A stretch of DNA of 64,000 bases from positions 1,302,001-1,366,000 of the forward strand of contig NZ_SDQD01000001.1 in the NCBI RefSeq assembly GCF_004153685.1. Reading direction: 5' to 3'. Position numbers and translations under genes: made by a program. The stretch is from Pollutimonas harenae (GTDB lineage: Bacteria > Pseudomonadota > Gammaproteobacteria > Burkholderiales > Burkholderiaceae_B). Below, piece after piece: positions 55,237 through 64,000 of this stretch (the first letter of the stretch is position 1; every line of letters starts with the position of its first letter). Under the pieces are notes generated by a model, which was given only the letters and a program-made list of their open reading frames with translations, had not been told where the DNA came from and did not search any database.

Positions 55237-56969
55237 ATCTCCGGCTCGTCCCCGTCCTCTTCTTTCCCTCGAGCAAGAAAGTCAAAATCGCATCCGGTAT
55301 CAGCCTGGCCCACATGCTTCAGGTATAGGGTGCCGTAGCCGCGCTTGAATTTTGGCTTGGGTGGCGTCCACGCGGCGCGTCGGGCAGCCATTTCCTCGTC
55401 GCTGATCAATACATTGAGGCGCCGTTGCGGCACATCAAGCTCGATGATGTCACCGCTGCGTACCAAGGCCAGCGGCCCACCCACATGAGATTCAGGGGCA
55501 ATATGCAGCACGCAGGCGCCATAGCTGGTGCCGCTCATGCGTGCATCGCTGATGCGCAGCATGTCGCGCACGCCGGTGGCCAGGATTTTTTTCGGTATGG
55601 GCAGCTGTCCCCATTCGGGCATGCCTGGTGCGCCTTGCGGACCAGCCTCGCGCAGTACGATTACGCTATTGGCGTCGATGTCCAGATCGGGGTCGTCGAT
55701 GCGGTCAGACATATCGTTATAGTCTTCGAATACGACGGCGGGACCACGATGCACCAGCAAATGCGGCTCGGCGGCTGGTGGCTTGATGATGGCGCCGTCG
55801 GGGGCGAGGTTGCCGCGTAACACGGCCAGGCTGTCGCCCGACTGCAAAGCCTTGTTCAGCGGGCGAATGACATCTTCGTTCCAGCAGCGTGCGCCGGCAA
55901 TACTCTGGCCCAGGGTTTGACTGGTGACGGTCAGTGTGTCCAAATCGAGATGTGCCGCGCCCAGGTGATTGAGCAGGGCACGCAAGCCGCCCGCGTAAAA
56001 GAAGTCTTCCATCAGATACTGGCCGGCTGGCCGGATGTTGGCCAGCACAGGGGTGCTGCGGGCAAGTTCGTCAAAGCGCTGCAAATCAAGCTCATAGCCG
56101 CTGCGCCGTGCCATGGCGATCAGGTGTACGGCGGCATTGGTTGAGCCTGACAGGGCCAGGGCGGTCACGACACCGTTATCGTACGCGGCGGGTGTGAGGA
56201 TCTGATCAATGGTCAGGTCTTCCCACACCATGTCCACGATGCGCTTTCCGGTCAGCGTGGCCATTTGTGCATGGCGCGAATCGGGCGCGGGTATGGAGGC
56301 GGCACCGGGCAACGTCAGGCCCATGGCTTCCGTCACGCTGGTCATGGTCGAGGCTGTGCCCATGGTCATGCAGTGCCCGGGTGAGCGAGCAATGCCGTTC
56401 TCGACATTGCTCCAGTCTTGCTCGGTGATATTGCCGGCACGTAGTTCGGCCCAATATTTCCAGCTGTCCGAGCCAGAGCCCAGCGGGGCACCCTGGTAGT
56501 CGCCACGCAGCATGGGGCCGGCTGGCATGAATATGGTGGGCAGGTTCATCTCGATGGCGCCCATGATGAGCGCTGGAGTGGTCTTGTCGCAGCCACCCAT
56601 CAACACGACGCCGTCTGCCGGATAAGAACGCAGCAGTTCCTCGGCTTCCATGGCAAGCAGGTTGCGATAGAGCATGGTGGTCGGTTTCTGAAAGGGTTCC
56701 GACAGACTCAGTGCCGGCATTTCAACCGGAAAGCCTCCGGCCTGCCAGATGCCACGCTTGACCTCTTCGACCCTTTGCTTGAAGTGCGTATGGCAGGGGT
56801 TGATGTCGCTCCAGGTGTTCAGGATGGCAATGACGGGCTTGCCCGCATAATCCGACGCATGAAAACCCATTTGCGCCGTGCGCGAGCGGTGACCGAAGCT
56901 GCGCAGATCTTTCACGCCATACCAGCGGTGGCTACGTAGTTCTTCAGGTTTCTTCTTTCGTTCTGACAT
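55230..56969 (-). CDS. IlvD/Edd family dehydratase (sugar-acid type)
   Basis: 579 residues. Fe-S cysteines appear in [20 protein letters not shown] and [25 protein letters not shown] carries the catalytic serine region and is the classic C-terminal motif. The opening [23 protein letters not shown] and the 579 length resemble L-arabonate/pentonate dehydratases more than IlvD (about 557-616, opening differently). It would dehydrate an aldonic acid to a 2-keto-3-deoxy acid. No sugar-acid transporter or aldolase is adjacent, so the substrate is open. It lies downstream of the HIT gene with a 69-base gap. Confidence 0.87.
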   Translation of the reverse strand: MSERKKKPEELRSHRWYGVKDLRSFGHRSRTAQMGFHASDYAGKPVIAILNTWSDINPCHTHFKQRVEEVKRGIWQAGGFPVEMPALSLSEPFQKPTTMLYRNLLAMEAEELLRSYPADGVVLMGGCDKTTPALIMGAIEMNLPTIFMPAGPMLRGDYQGAPLGSGSDSWKYWAELRAGNITEQDWSNVENGIARSPGHCMTMGTASTMTSVTEAMGLTLPGAASIPAPDSRHAQMATLTGKRIVDMVWEDLTIDQILTPAAYDNGVVTALALSGSTNAAVHLIAMARRSGYELDLQRFDELARSTPVLANIRPAGQYLMEDFFYAGGLRALLNHLGAAHLDLDTLTVTSQTLGQSIAGARCWNEDVIRPLNKALQSGDSLAVLRGNLAPDGAIIKPPAAEPHLLVHRGPAVVFEDYNDMSDRIDDPDLDIDANSVIVLREAGPQGAPGMPEWGQLPIPKKILATGVRDMLRISDARMSGTSYGACVLHIAPESHVGGPLALVRSGDIIELDVPQRRLNVLISDEEMAARRAAWTPPKPKFKRGYGTLYLKHVGQADTGCDFDFLARGKEEDGDEPEIH

Positions 56970-57038
56970 GATGGTTCAATGTGATTGAGTGCTTGGCGTG
57001 ATGGCGTGCTGCGGGTGCATGTTTGCAGCCTTTATGCG

Positions 57039-57521
57039 TCATTCCAATTGGTGGGCTGCTGCAAGCGCTTGCTGAAGTAGTGCCGACTGCCGCGCCAGTT
57101 CTTCGTCGGAAGCAAGTGGCGCTGGTGCGAAGCTGAGGCCCTTCTGTTCGATATAAGCGGTCGAGGTAATGTCGGTGGACGCAAACAGAGGCACGAGATG
57201 CGCATGTACGTGGGCAATATCGGTGCCGGTGCACAGGAAACTGACGCGTTCGACACCATGTATGCCTTTCATGGCCTTGGAAAGGCGCTGGCCCAATTGA
57301 ATGAAGCGCGCGGCAAGTGCCGGTGGCATATCATCGAAATAATCGTGATGCTCGCGTGAAACAAGCAGCACATGCCCTGGCCGTATGGGATGAATATCAA
57401 GAAAAGCCACGAAGTCGTCATCTTCGTACACAATGCTTGCAGGAATTTTCTTATTTGCTATAGAGCAGAAAATACACGGCTTGTGCAGGGCTGCAGGCGT
57501 GGTTGTAGCGGCTGATGTCAT
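57039..57521 (-). CDS. HIT family (histidine triad) nucleotide-binding protein
   Basis: 160 residues. CIFCSIANKKIPASIVYEDD, FLDIHPIRPGHVLLVSREHH and the triad HVHAHLVPLF. It should hydrolyse nucleoside phosphoramidates or dinucleotide polyphosphates. GGAAGG precedes ATG 57521. The frame runs further upstream to 57851 into the sigma factor gene but without homologous sequence. apaH in this window has related Ap4A-degrading chemistry. Confidence 0.92.
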   Translation of the reverse strand: MTSAATTTPAALHKPCIFCSIANKKIPASIVYEDDDFVAFLDIHPIRPGHVLLVSREHHDYFDDMPPALAARFIQLGQRLSKAMKGIHGVERVSFLCTGTDIAHVHAHLVPLFASTDITSTAYIEQKGLSFAPAPLASDEELARQSALLQQALAAAHQLE

Positions 57522-57646
57522 GGCAGTGCCTTCCAAGTGTGAACACAGGTTTGTTCTGCACTTTACCAGCTTGTGCGCCGCCTGACTGCAGTGACTTGTT
57601 GTTCCGCTCCTGGCGGTCAGCCATTGAAAAGAACCCGGCTTTCGTA

Positions 57647-58369
57647 TCAGAAGGTGGATGTGGACGTTGCGTTCTCGCCGTGAGCCTGTATGCGTGTCAA
57701 CACCGCCGCGACTATGCGATCGCAGCGATGGCCGGCGAAAGAAAATACATCGTTGATTTCTTCGCCCATTTCCTGCCGTAATGTCTTGCGCAGCAGGGCG
57801 CGTGAGCGAAAGTAGCGCGTGCGGACTGTAGCGAGAGGTATGCCCAGGCATGCCGCCGTTTCTTCTACGCTGAATTCTTCTACTGCGCGCAGCACGAATA
57901 CAGTGCGGAATACGTCGGGCAGACGGTCAATGTGGTTTTCGAGAATATGGCGTGTTTGAGTACGCCACAGGCCGTTTTCGGGCTGATTGATGGTGTATTC
58001 ATCCATGGTAGTGTCTGCCGTAGTGTCGTCACGCGATGCGTCGTTGTTGAACTCGAGCCAAGTGGATTGCCGGTTGATCTTACGTAGCCGCTTTCTGGAT
58101 TCGTTTACGACGATTTGCACCAGCCAGGTCGACAAGGCGGCTTCGCCGCGAAACTGTGCCATGGCCCGATATGCGCAATAAAAGGCTTCCTGCACGGCCT
58201 CTTCGGCATCTGCATCGTTGCGCAGGATGCTGCGAGCCACCCGGTACAGACGCTGGTTGTAGCGGCGCATCAGTTTTGTCAGGGTATCCAGATCGCCCGC
58301 CGCGATGCGCTTCACGATATCGGCATCGCTTGTGCTGATGTCGTCGGTTTGTACAAGAGCTAAAGACAT
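57647..58369 (-). CDS. ECF RNA polymerase sigma factor
   Basis: 240 residues. Region 2 has LMRRYNQRLYRVARSILRNDADAEEAVQEAF and YRAMAQFRGEAALSTWLVQIVVN; region 4 has RLPDVFRTVFVLRAVEEFSVEETAACLGIPLATVRTRYFRSR split across 160-205. A C-terminal tail of about 40 residues (EEINDVFSFAGHRCDRIVAAVL) goes beyond the ordinary ECF core. No anti-sigma gene lies adjacent: upstream is arfB (49 bases), downstream the HIT gene. ATG 58369 is used; a TTG at 58384 is open. Confidence 0.93.
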   Translation of the reverse strand: MSLALVQTDDISTSDADIVKRIAAGDLDTLTKLMRRYNQRLYRVARSILRNDADAEEAVQEAFYCAYRAMAQFRGEAALSTWLVQIVVNESRKRLRKINRQSTWLEFNNDASRDDTTADTTMDEYTINQPENGLWRTQTRHILENHIDRLPDVFRTVFVLRAVEEFSVEETAACLGIPLATVRTRYFRSRALLRKTLRQEMGEEINDVFSFAGHRCDRIVAAVLTRIQAHGENATSTSTF

Positions 58370-58418
58370 AATAGGGCCTGGCAAATAATAGGGTTATTCA
58401 ATTAGAGACCGCAAGCGC

Positions 58419-58835
58419 TTATTGCGTTCCCGGGTCTACCTTGCCCCGCATGCGCTTTACCTCGCTGCGCACTGTTTTGCCTTCCAGACGCCTGCGCTGT
58501 GACCCCAGGGTGGGCCGGGTGGGTCTGCGTGGTTTGGGCGGCAGCGATACGCTGTCGACCAGCTCCTGTAGGCGGATAATGGCCTGAGCCTTGTTTTGCT
58601 CCTGGCTGCGGCTGTTTTGCGCTTTGATCACCACCACGCCTTCGGCGGTGATGCGTTGATCGCGCAAGGCCAGCAGCCGCTCTTTAACCGGCCCCGGCAA
58701 AGAGGAGTCGGGAATGGAGAAGCGCAAGTGAATTGCGCTGGATACCTTGTTGACATTCTGGCCGCCAGCGCCCTGTGCGCGTATGGCGGTAAAGACCATT
58801 TCGTCTTCCGGAATGGAGATTGCTGGTGTGGACAT
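58419..58835 (-). CDS. arfB: Alternative ribosome-rescue factor ArfB (YaeJ)
   Basis: 138 residues, as E. coli YaeJ (140). AQGAGGQNVNKVSSAIHLRF has the catalytic GGQ at residues 24-26. A flexible basic tail (RRPTRPTLGSQRRRLEGK and on) inserts into the empty mRNA channel of stalled ribosomes. It hydrolyses peptidyl-tRNA on non-stop complexes. First gene of a possible arfB-ECF-HIT-dehydratase run. Confidence 0.95.
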   Translation of the reverse strand: MSTPAISIPEDEMVFTAIRAQGAGGQNVNKVSSAIHLRFSIPDSSLPGPVKERLLALRDQRITAEGVVVIKAQNSRSQEQNKAQAIIRLQELVDSVSLPPKPRRPTRPTLGSQRRRLEGKTVRSEVKRMRGKVDPGTQ

Positions 58836-58957
58836 AGGTAATAGTTTAGTCCCCGTCCGGCTCTTCTGGAATGAAAATGCTTGCTTTGTCTACAGGAATA
58901 CGTTGTGGATTTTTTTGCTGCCGGTTGCTACATTAGATGCAAAGAAAAGGAGAGAAA

Positions 58958-60628
58958 ATGTCAGAGGCAGAATTCGATTATGTGGTTGTCGGGGCAGGAA
59001 CGGCAGGTTGCCTGCTTGCCAATCGGCTCAGCGCCGATCCGTCAAATCGTGTTTTGCTGATCGAAGCAGGTGGTAAAGACAACTATCACTGGATACACAT
59101 TCCGGTGGGCTATTTGTATTGCATAGGCAATCCGCGTACCGACTGGCTGTACAACACCGAGCCTGACCCGGGCTTGAATAGCCGCGTACTGCGTTATCCA
59201 CGTGGCAAAACGCTGGGCGGTTGCTCCAGTATCAACGGCATGATTTACATGCGTGGCCAGGCACAAGGCTATGATCACTGGGCTTCTCTGGTGGGTGATG
59301 ATGCCTGGAATTGGCAAAACAGTCTGGCTGATTTCAAGGCGCACGAGAACCACTACCGGCTGGATGGCATCAAGCCAGGCCAGGGGCAGGCTGACGATGC
59401 CGGTGGGTTTTCCGCCTTGCATGGTAGTGGCGGTGAATGGCGGGTCGAAAAACAACGACTGCGCTGGGATATCCTCGATGCCTTTGCAAAGGCGGCTCAG
59501 CAGGCAGGTATCCCCGCAACTGACGACTTCAACCAGGGAAGCAACGAAGGTGTCGGTTATTTCGAGGTGAATCAAAAAGATGGCTGGCGCTGGAATGCGG
59601 CCAAGGCTTTCTTGCGGCCTGCATGCGTTTCGCGCCCTAACTTCACGCTTTGGTCCCAGGCTCAAGTCGTGGGCCTGCATATAGAACGTCAGGCCGATAA
59701 TAGTCTGCGTTGCCAGGGGGTCAGGGTTCGCCGAGGCGGACAAACAGTACTGGTCAAGGCACATAAAGAAGTGGTGCTGAGTGCCGGCAGCATAGGCACG
59801 CCGCAATTGTTGCAGCTATCGGGCCTAGGGCCAGCCAGCCTGTTGCAACAACACGGCATAACGGTATTGGCCGACAAGCCCGGGGTAGGCGCTAATTTGC
59901 AGGATCATCTGCAAATACGTACGGTATTCAAGGTTCAGGGTGTTAAAACCTTGAATACGATTGCCTCCAGTTTGTGGGGCAAAGCCATGATAGGGCTGGA
60001 ATATGCCATGAAGCGCAGCGGCCCCATGAGTATGGCCCCATCGCAGCTGGGGGCTTTTACCCGCAGCGATCCGACGCAAATCCACCCCAATATCCAGTAC
60101 CATGTGCAGCCGCTCAGTCTGGAAGCCTTTGGTGAGCCTCTGCATCGCTTTAATGCCTTTACGGCCAGCGTATGCAACCTACGCCCCGAAAGCCGCGGTA
60201 CGGTACAAATCAAAAGCAATAAGCCCGATGATGCGCCGGCCATTGCACCCAACTACCTGAGCACCGAAGCCGATCGTAAAGTGGCGGCCGACTCTTTGCG
60301 TGTCACGCGCAATATCGTCGCACAAGATGCATTGGCGGCGTACAAACCCGAAGAATACAAGCCAGGTGTCCAGTATCAGTCAGACGATGAGCTGGCCAAG
60401 CTGGCAGGCGATATTGCCACGACCATTTTTCACCCGGTAGGTACCGCCAAAATGGGTAAGGCAGATGATCCACAGGCCGTTGTCGACGCACACCTGAAGG
60501 TTTATGGTGTTGCTGGTCTGCGGGTGGTTGACGCGAGCATCATGCCGACCATAACCAGCGGCAATACCAACAGCCCCACACTGATGATTGCCGAGAAAGC
60601 TGCGCGTTGGATTCTGGCTGGGCAATAA
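58958..60628 (+). CDS. GMC family FAD-dependent oxidoreductase (choline dehydrogenase-like)
   Basis: 556 residues. FAD-binding VVVGAGTAGCLLANRLS, GMC signature 1 near YPRGKTLGGCSSINGMIYMRG, signature 2 GSIGTPQLLQLSGLGP, and the C-terminal FHPVGTAKMG with the catalytic His and DASIMPTITSGNTNSPTLMIAEKA. It oxidises an alcohol; BetA is one close member, but no betaine aldehyde dehydrogenase or BetI is here, so the substrate is undefined. AAGGAGAG lies before ATG 58958; divergent from arfB. Confidence 0.93.
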   Translation: MSEAEFDYVVVGAGTAGCLLANRLSADPSNRVLLIEAGGKDNYHWIHIPVGYLYCIGNPRTDWLYNTEPDPGLNSRVLRYPRGKTLGGCSSINGMIYMRGQAQGYDHWASLVGDDAWNWQNSLADFKAHENHYRLDGIKPGQGQADDAGGFSALHGSGGEWRVEKQRLRWDILDAFAKAAQQAGIPATDDFNQGSNEGVGYFEVNQKDGWRWNAAKAFLRPACVSRPNFTLWSQAQVVGLHIERQADNSLRCQGVRVRRGGQTVLVKAHKEVVLSAGSIGTPQLLQLSGLGPASLLQQHGITVLADKPGVGANLQDHLQIRTVFKVQGVKTLNTIASSLWGKAMIGLEYAMKRSGPMSMAPSQLGAFTRSDPTQIHPNIQYHVQPLSLEAFGEPLHRFNAFTASVCNLRPESRGTVQIKSNKPDDAPAIAPNYLSTEADRKVAADSLRVTRNIVAQDALAAYKPEEYKPGVQYQSDDELAKLAGDIATTIFHPVGTAKMGKADDPQAVVDAHLKVYGVAGLRVVDASIMPTITSGNTNSPTLMIAEKAARWILAGQ

Positions 60629-60648
60629 GCTAAAACGGGTCGCAAGCG

Positions 60649-61722
60649 TTACGGCGTGTCGCGGCCCGAAGCTGCGGGCAGCTGGGTCATAGTTCGCTCC
60701 CAACGTTCCAGGGGCAATGGCGGCTGCTGTTGCCAGATGCGTCGGATTACTGCACCCAGCTCGGCCGTGTCACGCTCGCGCGGCCAGTATACGGGTGTGA
60801 CTGCCTGCCAGCCATGGTTGGGTCCGGTGCGCTCGGCCATGAGAAAACGAAACGAATAGTGGCCGGTGCCCAAGCCCATGCGCAAATCGGAGGCGACCAG
60901 CTGTCCTTCGATGGCGTCGTAGCGTAGCCAGTCTCCGGTAAACCAGCGTAAGCCGGCTAGTTGCGGTGATTCGGGCAGATTGTCGGCCAAGGCCGTGTTC
61001 AGGGGGAGCTTGATGTGTTCTGGGGGTGACGTGTCGAGCAGGCTGCTGATGGTTTCGATGTAATGGTCATCTGCAGTGCGTGCGACGATACGCCAAAGCA
61101 GAATATTAAAAGGTTGAGGAGTCGAGAACATACTCACCACAGTTTCACCTTGCTCGGTCAGTCTATGCTGGACGCGGTCCTCGATGACGGCTTTGGCGGC
61201 CACAGAAAGCACGAGATAGCAGGTGCTCAGCCCCAGGCCCCAGCACAAGGTACGCGTCAGGGCGGGGTGCTTGCCCATGACCAGTCCGGCAATCACGACT
61301 GACAACAAGGGAAGGGTGTAGAAGGGGTCGATGATGAACAGGCTGGACCAACTGGTGGGTGTAGGCTTGAAGGGCCATAACAGTTGGGTGCCGTAGGCGG
61401 TAAAGGCATCCAGCAAGGTATGGGTGATCAGTACCAGCCAAATGGCCAGGAACAGGCGGCTGGCCCCGTAGTCCGGACAAGGCCGCCAGCGTCGTGCAAG
61501 CAGGGTGAACAGCACCGACAGGCCAGTCAGCACAAACAAAGAGTGCGAGAAGCCTCGATGGTTGATCATATTCAATACGGGGTCCCCGTAATCGATCAGC
61601 ACATCAAGGTCGGGGAGCGTTCCCAGCAGGGCGCCAGCCACCAAAGCCTTGCGCCCATGAAAACGGCCGAGCATGGCGCCTTGAATGCCGGCGCCCAGCA
61701 CGGCCTGAGTCAGTGAATCCAT
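60649..61722 (-). CDS. Membrane-bound metal-dependent hydrolase-like protein (YdjM/DUF457)
   Basis: 357 residues. MDSLTQAVLGAGIQGAMLG, GTLPDLDVLIDYG and NHRGFSHSLFVL contain the His/Asp metal-binding pattern of the YdjM family, embedded in four to five N-terminal membrane helices (about 1-190). A soluble C-terminal half follows, with SGDWLRYD-like and YSFRFLMAERTG segments. Proposed phospholipid-phosphatase-like activity in the family; induced by LexA for E. coli YdjM, but no SOS box is seen here. Convergent with the GMC gene. Confidence 0.9.
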   Translation of the reverse strand: MDSLTQAVLGAGIQGAMLGRFHGRKALVAGALLGTLPDLDVLIDYGDPVLNMINHRGFSHSLFVLTGLSVLFTLLARRWRPCPDYGASRLFLAIWLVLITHTLLDAFTAYGTQLLWPFKPTPTSWSSLFIIDPFYTLPLLSVVIAGLVMGKHPALTRTLCWGLGLSTCYLVLSVAAKAVIEDRVQHRLTEQGETVVSMFSTPQPFNILLWRIVARTADDHYIETISSLLDTSPPEHIKLPLNTALADNLPESPQLAGLRWFTGDWLRYDAIEGQLVASDLRMGLGTGHYSFRFLMAERTGPNHGWQAVTPVYWPRERDTAELGAVIRRIWQQQPPLPLERWERTMTQLPAASGRDTP

Positions 61723-61751
61723 ACTGCCTGTAGCGTGTGTTGTTAAATGAA

Positions 61752-62084
61752 CTAGCTGCAGTTTACGCTGATGACCATGTCCTGCTCGTCTACGCGCAGG
61801 TTCAATCTTTGTGGGTTGTATTCCATGGTAATCACGTCTCGTGGCCTGAGGATCCTGGCCTGCTTGGCTCCGGATTGGTCGCGATAGGTTTCCAGCAGTT
61901 CGGGAGTGGCCTTTTGGCCCACCGCCGATTCAGCCAGGTCGGCGTTGCATTGCTGATTGTTAGTGGAGGAGGATGAGGCAGATGCCGGATCGAAGGTGTC
62001 GGAACCCGTGCCTTGCGTGCCAGAGGCGCAGCCAGCAAGGGTGGCCACAGCAAGGACAGCGCCAAAAATCAGTGTGCGTGTCAT
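61752..62084 (-). CDS. I78-family peptidase inhibitor-like lipoprotein
   Basis: 110 residues. Lipobox ATLAGCAS after a short signal, a Ser-rich linker, then CNADLAESAVGQKATPELLETYRDQSG and ILRPRDVITMEYNPQRLNLRVDEQDMVISVNC, the I78 inhibitor pattern (bacterial proteins resembling potato-inhibitor I folds) with two cysteines that may pair. AGGA before ATG 62084. Inferred role: periplasmic protection against serine proteases. Confidence 0.88.
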   Translation of the reverse strand: MTRTLIFGAVLAVATLAGCASGTQGTGSDTFDPASASSSSTNNQQCNADLAESAVGQKATPELLETYRDQSGAKQARILRPRDVITMEYNPQRLNLRVDEQDMVISVNCS

Positions 62085-62230
62085 AAGCAATCCTGTTTGT
62101 TGTCCAGAACAGACCTAATATAGTAATGGAAATGCGAGGATGAATCGGCTAACCGTGCGATAACGTTAAAATAACGGCTGTGGCACTTGCCCCGGCTGTT
62201 CAGGGCGACACAATATTTCTTTTCAAGGTT

Positions 62231-63157
62231 ATGGCTAATTTCATTGTTGCGGCACTTTATAAATTTGTGACGCTTTCCGACTATCAGGCTATGCAGCAGC
62301 CGCTATTCGACTTTTGCGAGTCGCAACAGGTAAAGGGGACTTTGCTGCTTGCCGAAGAAGGCATAAACGGAACGATTGCGGGCACACGTGCAGGCATCGA
62401 CGCGGTGCTCAACTACCTGCGCAGCGATCACCGCCTGACCGCGCTCGAGCATAAAGAGTCGTGGGCTGAAAAAATGCCCTTTTATCGCCTGAAGGTCAAA
62501 CTCAAGCGCGAAATCGTGACCATGGGGGTGCCCAATATTCAGCCCGATACCATGGCAGGTGCCTACGTCAGGCCCGAAGACTGGAATGCACTGATTGACG
62601 ACCCCGATGTGGTGGTGATCGATACGCGCAATGACTACGAAGTGGCCATAGGTACTTTTAATCGTGCAATCAATCCACATACCAGCAGCTTTTCAGAATT
62701 TCCTCAATGGGTGCAAGAACAGTCGGGCGAAGACGGCGTGCTGGGTAAAGGCCGCAAGGTCGCCATGTTTTGCACGGGCGGCATCCGCTGCGAAAAGTCC
62801 ACCGCCTATCTGCGTTCGCAGGGTTTCGACGAGGTCTACCATTTGCAGGGTGGCATCCTGAAATACCTCGAAACCGTCGCGCCAGAAGATTCCCGCTGGG
62901 ATGGCGATTGCTTTGTGTTCGACGAGCGTGTTTCCGTCAGGCATGGACTGGAGCCGGGCGAGTATGAGCTGTGCCGCGCATGCCGGCTGCCACTAAGTGC
63001 TCACGACAAGGCTTCAGAACTTTACGAAGAAGGCGTCAGTTGTCCGCATTGCCATGGCACACATACTGACGAGCAACTGCAGCGTTTCAGAGAGCGTCAG
63101 AAGCAAGTGGAGCTTGCCCGCAAGCGGCATCAGCGCCACATCGGCGTGCGCATTTGA
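62231..63157 (+). CDS. trhO: tRNA uridine(34) hydroxylase TrhO (rhodanese family)
   Basis: 308 residues. N-terminal acylphosphatase-like domain ([34 protein letters not shown]), central rhodanese domain ([14 protein letters not shown], catalytic [16 protein letters not shown]), and C-terminal zinc-like cysteines ([15 protein letters not shown]). It makes 5-hydroxyuridine at tRNA position 34. ATG 62231 starts the family sequence; upstream codons are not homologous. Its stop overlaps the TTG start of the GST gene. Confidence 0.95.
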   Translation: MANFIVAALYKFVTLSDYQAMQQPLFDFCESQQVKGTLLLAEEGINGTIAGTRAGIDAVLNYLRSDHRLTALEHKESWAEKMPFYRLKVKLKREIVTMGVPNIQPDTMAGAYVRPEDWNALIDDPDVVVIDTRNDYEVAIGTFNRAINPHTSSFSEFPQWVQEQSGEDGVLGKGRKVAMFCTGGIRCEKSTAYLRSQGFDEVYHLQGGILKYLETVAPEDSRWDGDCFVFDERVSVRHGLEPGEYELCRACRLPLSAHDKASELYEEGVSCPHCHGTHTDEQLQRFRERQKQVELARKRHQRHIGVRI

Positions 63158-63795
63158 AACCGGTTCTGTATTCTTTTCGGCGTTGTCCTTATGCCATGCG
63201 TGCTCGCCTGGCCATTGCGGTCAGCGAACGCCAGTGCGAACTGCGGGAAGTGGTCTTGCGCAACAAGCCACCGTCTTTACTGACGGCTTCTCCCAAGGCG
63301 ACGGTGCCGGTGTTGCTTGACACCGATGGCTGGGTCATAGATCAAAGTCTGGACATCATGCTGTGGGCCTTGCGGCAGAATGATCCCGGCCAGTGGCTGG
63401 TGCCGCAGAAGGGCACGCTCGACAAGATGCTGGACCTTATCGGTGAGTGTGACGGCCCATTCAAGCAGGCGCTGGACCGCTACAAGTATCCGCAGCGCTA
63501 TGAACAGGCAAGTGGGGCACAATACCGGGACCAGGCCGTGGCGTGGCTAGCCGGATTGAATCAACGGCTCGAAGATTGTGATTTTTTATTTGGCGACCGG
63601 CCAGCCTTGGCCGATATGGCCATAGCGCCTTTTGTGCGGCAATTCGCGCATACTGATCTGGATTGGTTTCAGGCGCGACCCTGGCCGCACTTATGGCAGT
63701 GGCTGCAAGCCTGGATGCAGGGCAGTTTGTTTGAGCAAGTCATGCACAAATACCCGCCCTGGCAGGAGGGCTCGCCTGGCGAACCCTTCCCCTGA
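63154..63795 (+). CDS. Glutathione S-transferase family protein
   Basis: 213 residues. N-terminal thioredoxin-like domain with the Cys-type active site [13 protein letters not shown] (Cys11) and [20 protein letters not shown] containing the cis-Pro, then an all-helical C-terminal domain with [22 protein letters not shown]. Cys in place of Tyr/Ser suggests thiol-transfer chemistry. Start TTG 63154 overlaps the trhO stop (TTGA), so it is translated by coupling. Confidence 0.9.
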   Translation: MKPVLYSFRRCPYAMRARLAIAVSERQCELREVVLRNKPPSLLTASPKATVPVLLDTDGWVIDQSLDIMLWALRQNDPGQWLVPQKGTLDKMLDLIGECDGPFKQALDRYKYPQRYEQASGAQYRDQAVAWLAGLNQRLEDCDFLFGDRPALADMAIAPFVRQFAHTDLDWFQARPWPHLWQWLQAWMQGSLFEQVMHKYPPWQEGSPGEPFP

Positions 63796-63871
63796 TTTTG
63801 ACTCCAGATCAAGCGTGCGCCTTGTCGGCTTCGCTAGCTTTACGCCACCAGTAAGGTCTGCACTTTGTCCG

Positions 63872-64000
63872 TTATTCCATGCCGGGCACGACAGTTGAGA
63901 ATCCGCCGTCAACATGGGTGATTTCTCCGGTAATGCCGGCAGCCAGGTCCGACATCATGAAAGCGGCCACATTGCCCACGTCCTCGATGGTGATATTGCG
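63872..64000 (-). CDS. fabI: Enoyl-[acyl-carrier-protein] reductase (NADH), C-terminal end (partial)
   Basis: The last 42 codons are present: [19 protein letters not shown], then [16 protein letters not shown] and a stop. The [12 protein letters not shown] and GITGEIxxVDGG blocks are diagnostic of FabI within the short-chain dehydrogenase fold. It reduces the enoyl-ACP in the last step of each fatty acid elongation cycle. The active-site part lies outside the window. Confidence 0.93.
   Translation of the reverse strand, partial: RNITIEDVGNVAAFMMSDLAAGITGEITHVDGGFSTVVPGME

Noticed and set aside
59042-59806. 254-residue minus-strand open frame
   Set aside because: Antisense to the GMC oxidoreductase gene and without family features.

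Overview
This is a 64 kb stretch of ordinary bacterial chromosome. It comes from a betaproteobacterium, most likely of the family Alcaligenaceae (Bordetella / Pusillimonas / Advenella neighbourhood). The signs are a lysine/alanine-repeat histone H1-like protein, a fused 2-oxoacid:ferredoxin oxidoreductase of about 1190 residues, the order accB-accC-prmA-zinc ribbon protein-PfkB kinase, the order argC-coiled-coil protein-erpA / anmK-M23 peptidase / tyrS, and moderately high GC with G/C-rich third positions. I place it by memory of gene order and protein sequence, not by a search. I found no insertion sequence, prophage, CRISPR array or rRNA. There is one tRNA (Ser, anticodon GGA).

Layout. 0-9 kb: a partial thiD-like kinase on the minus strand, divergent from rubredoxin-yqgE-ruvX-plsC. 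Then, on the minus strand, come rnb-tonB-like-aroE-mtgA and lptG-apaH. 9-17.6 kb: yqiA and mpl on the minus strand, then a plus-strand run of a TlpA-like thioredoxin, aroQ, accBC, prmA, a DUF3426 zinc-ribbon protein, a PfkB kinase and a glycine-zipper lipoprotein. 17.6-23.7 kb: yggT, the histone H1-like gene and nrdA-nrdB, all minus. A pair of NrdR boxes lies before nrdA, and nrdR itself is at 52.3 kb. 23.7-28.4 kb: the oxidoreductase gene and a divergent Lrp/AsnC regulator, with a large palindrome between them, then a small lipoprotein gene.

28.4-34.7 kb is the most accessory-looking part. A GntR/FCD regulator is divergent from a tightly coupled operon: periplasmic binding protein, ABC ATPase, two permeases, and a LeuC/LeuD-like hydro-lyase pair. 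It reads as an uptake-plus-first-enzyme locus for an unidentified, probably unsaturated carboxylic acid. 34.7-49 kb: gltX, a Pat-like acyl-CoA synthetase/GNAT fusion, an esterase with darP, pmbA, an orphan TRAP binding protein, rplM-rpsI with a structured leader, argC, a coiled-coil membrane protein, erpA, anmK and an M23 peptidase. 49-64 kb: tyrS, a PEBP protein, glyA, nrdR-ribD-ribE, tRNA-Ser, a YaiI-like protein, an IlvD/Edd dehydratase, a HIT protein, an ECF sigma factor, arfB, a GMC oxidoreductase, a DUF457 membrane protein, an I78 inhibitor-like lipoprotein, trhO, a GST and the 3' end of fabI.

Most genes are housekeeping: cell wall, fatty acid, riboflavin, arginine, shikimate, deoxynucleotides and translation. 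What deserves a second look is mainly regulatory DNA and RNA: dyads and stem-loops before the Lrp-type gene, nrdA, accB, the histone-like gene, rplM and rubA. The GntR-ABC-LeuCD locus is the best candidate for an uncharacterised metabolic system. All coordinates were derived by hand; no search or folding program was run.
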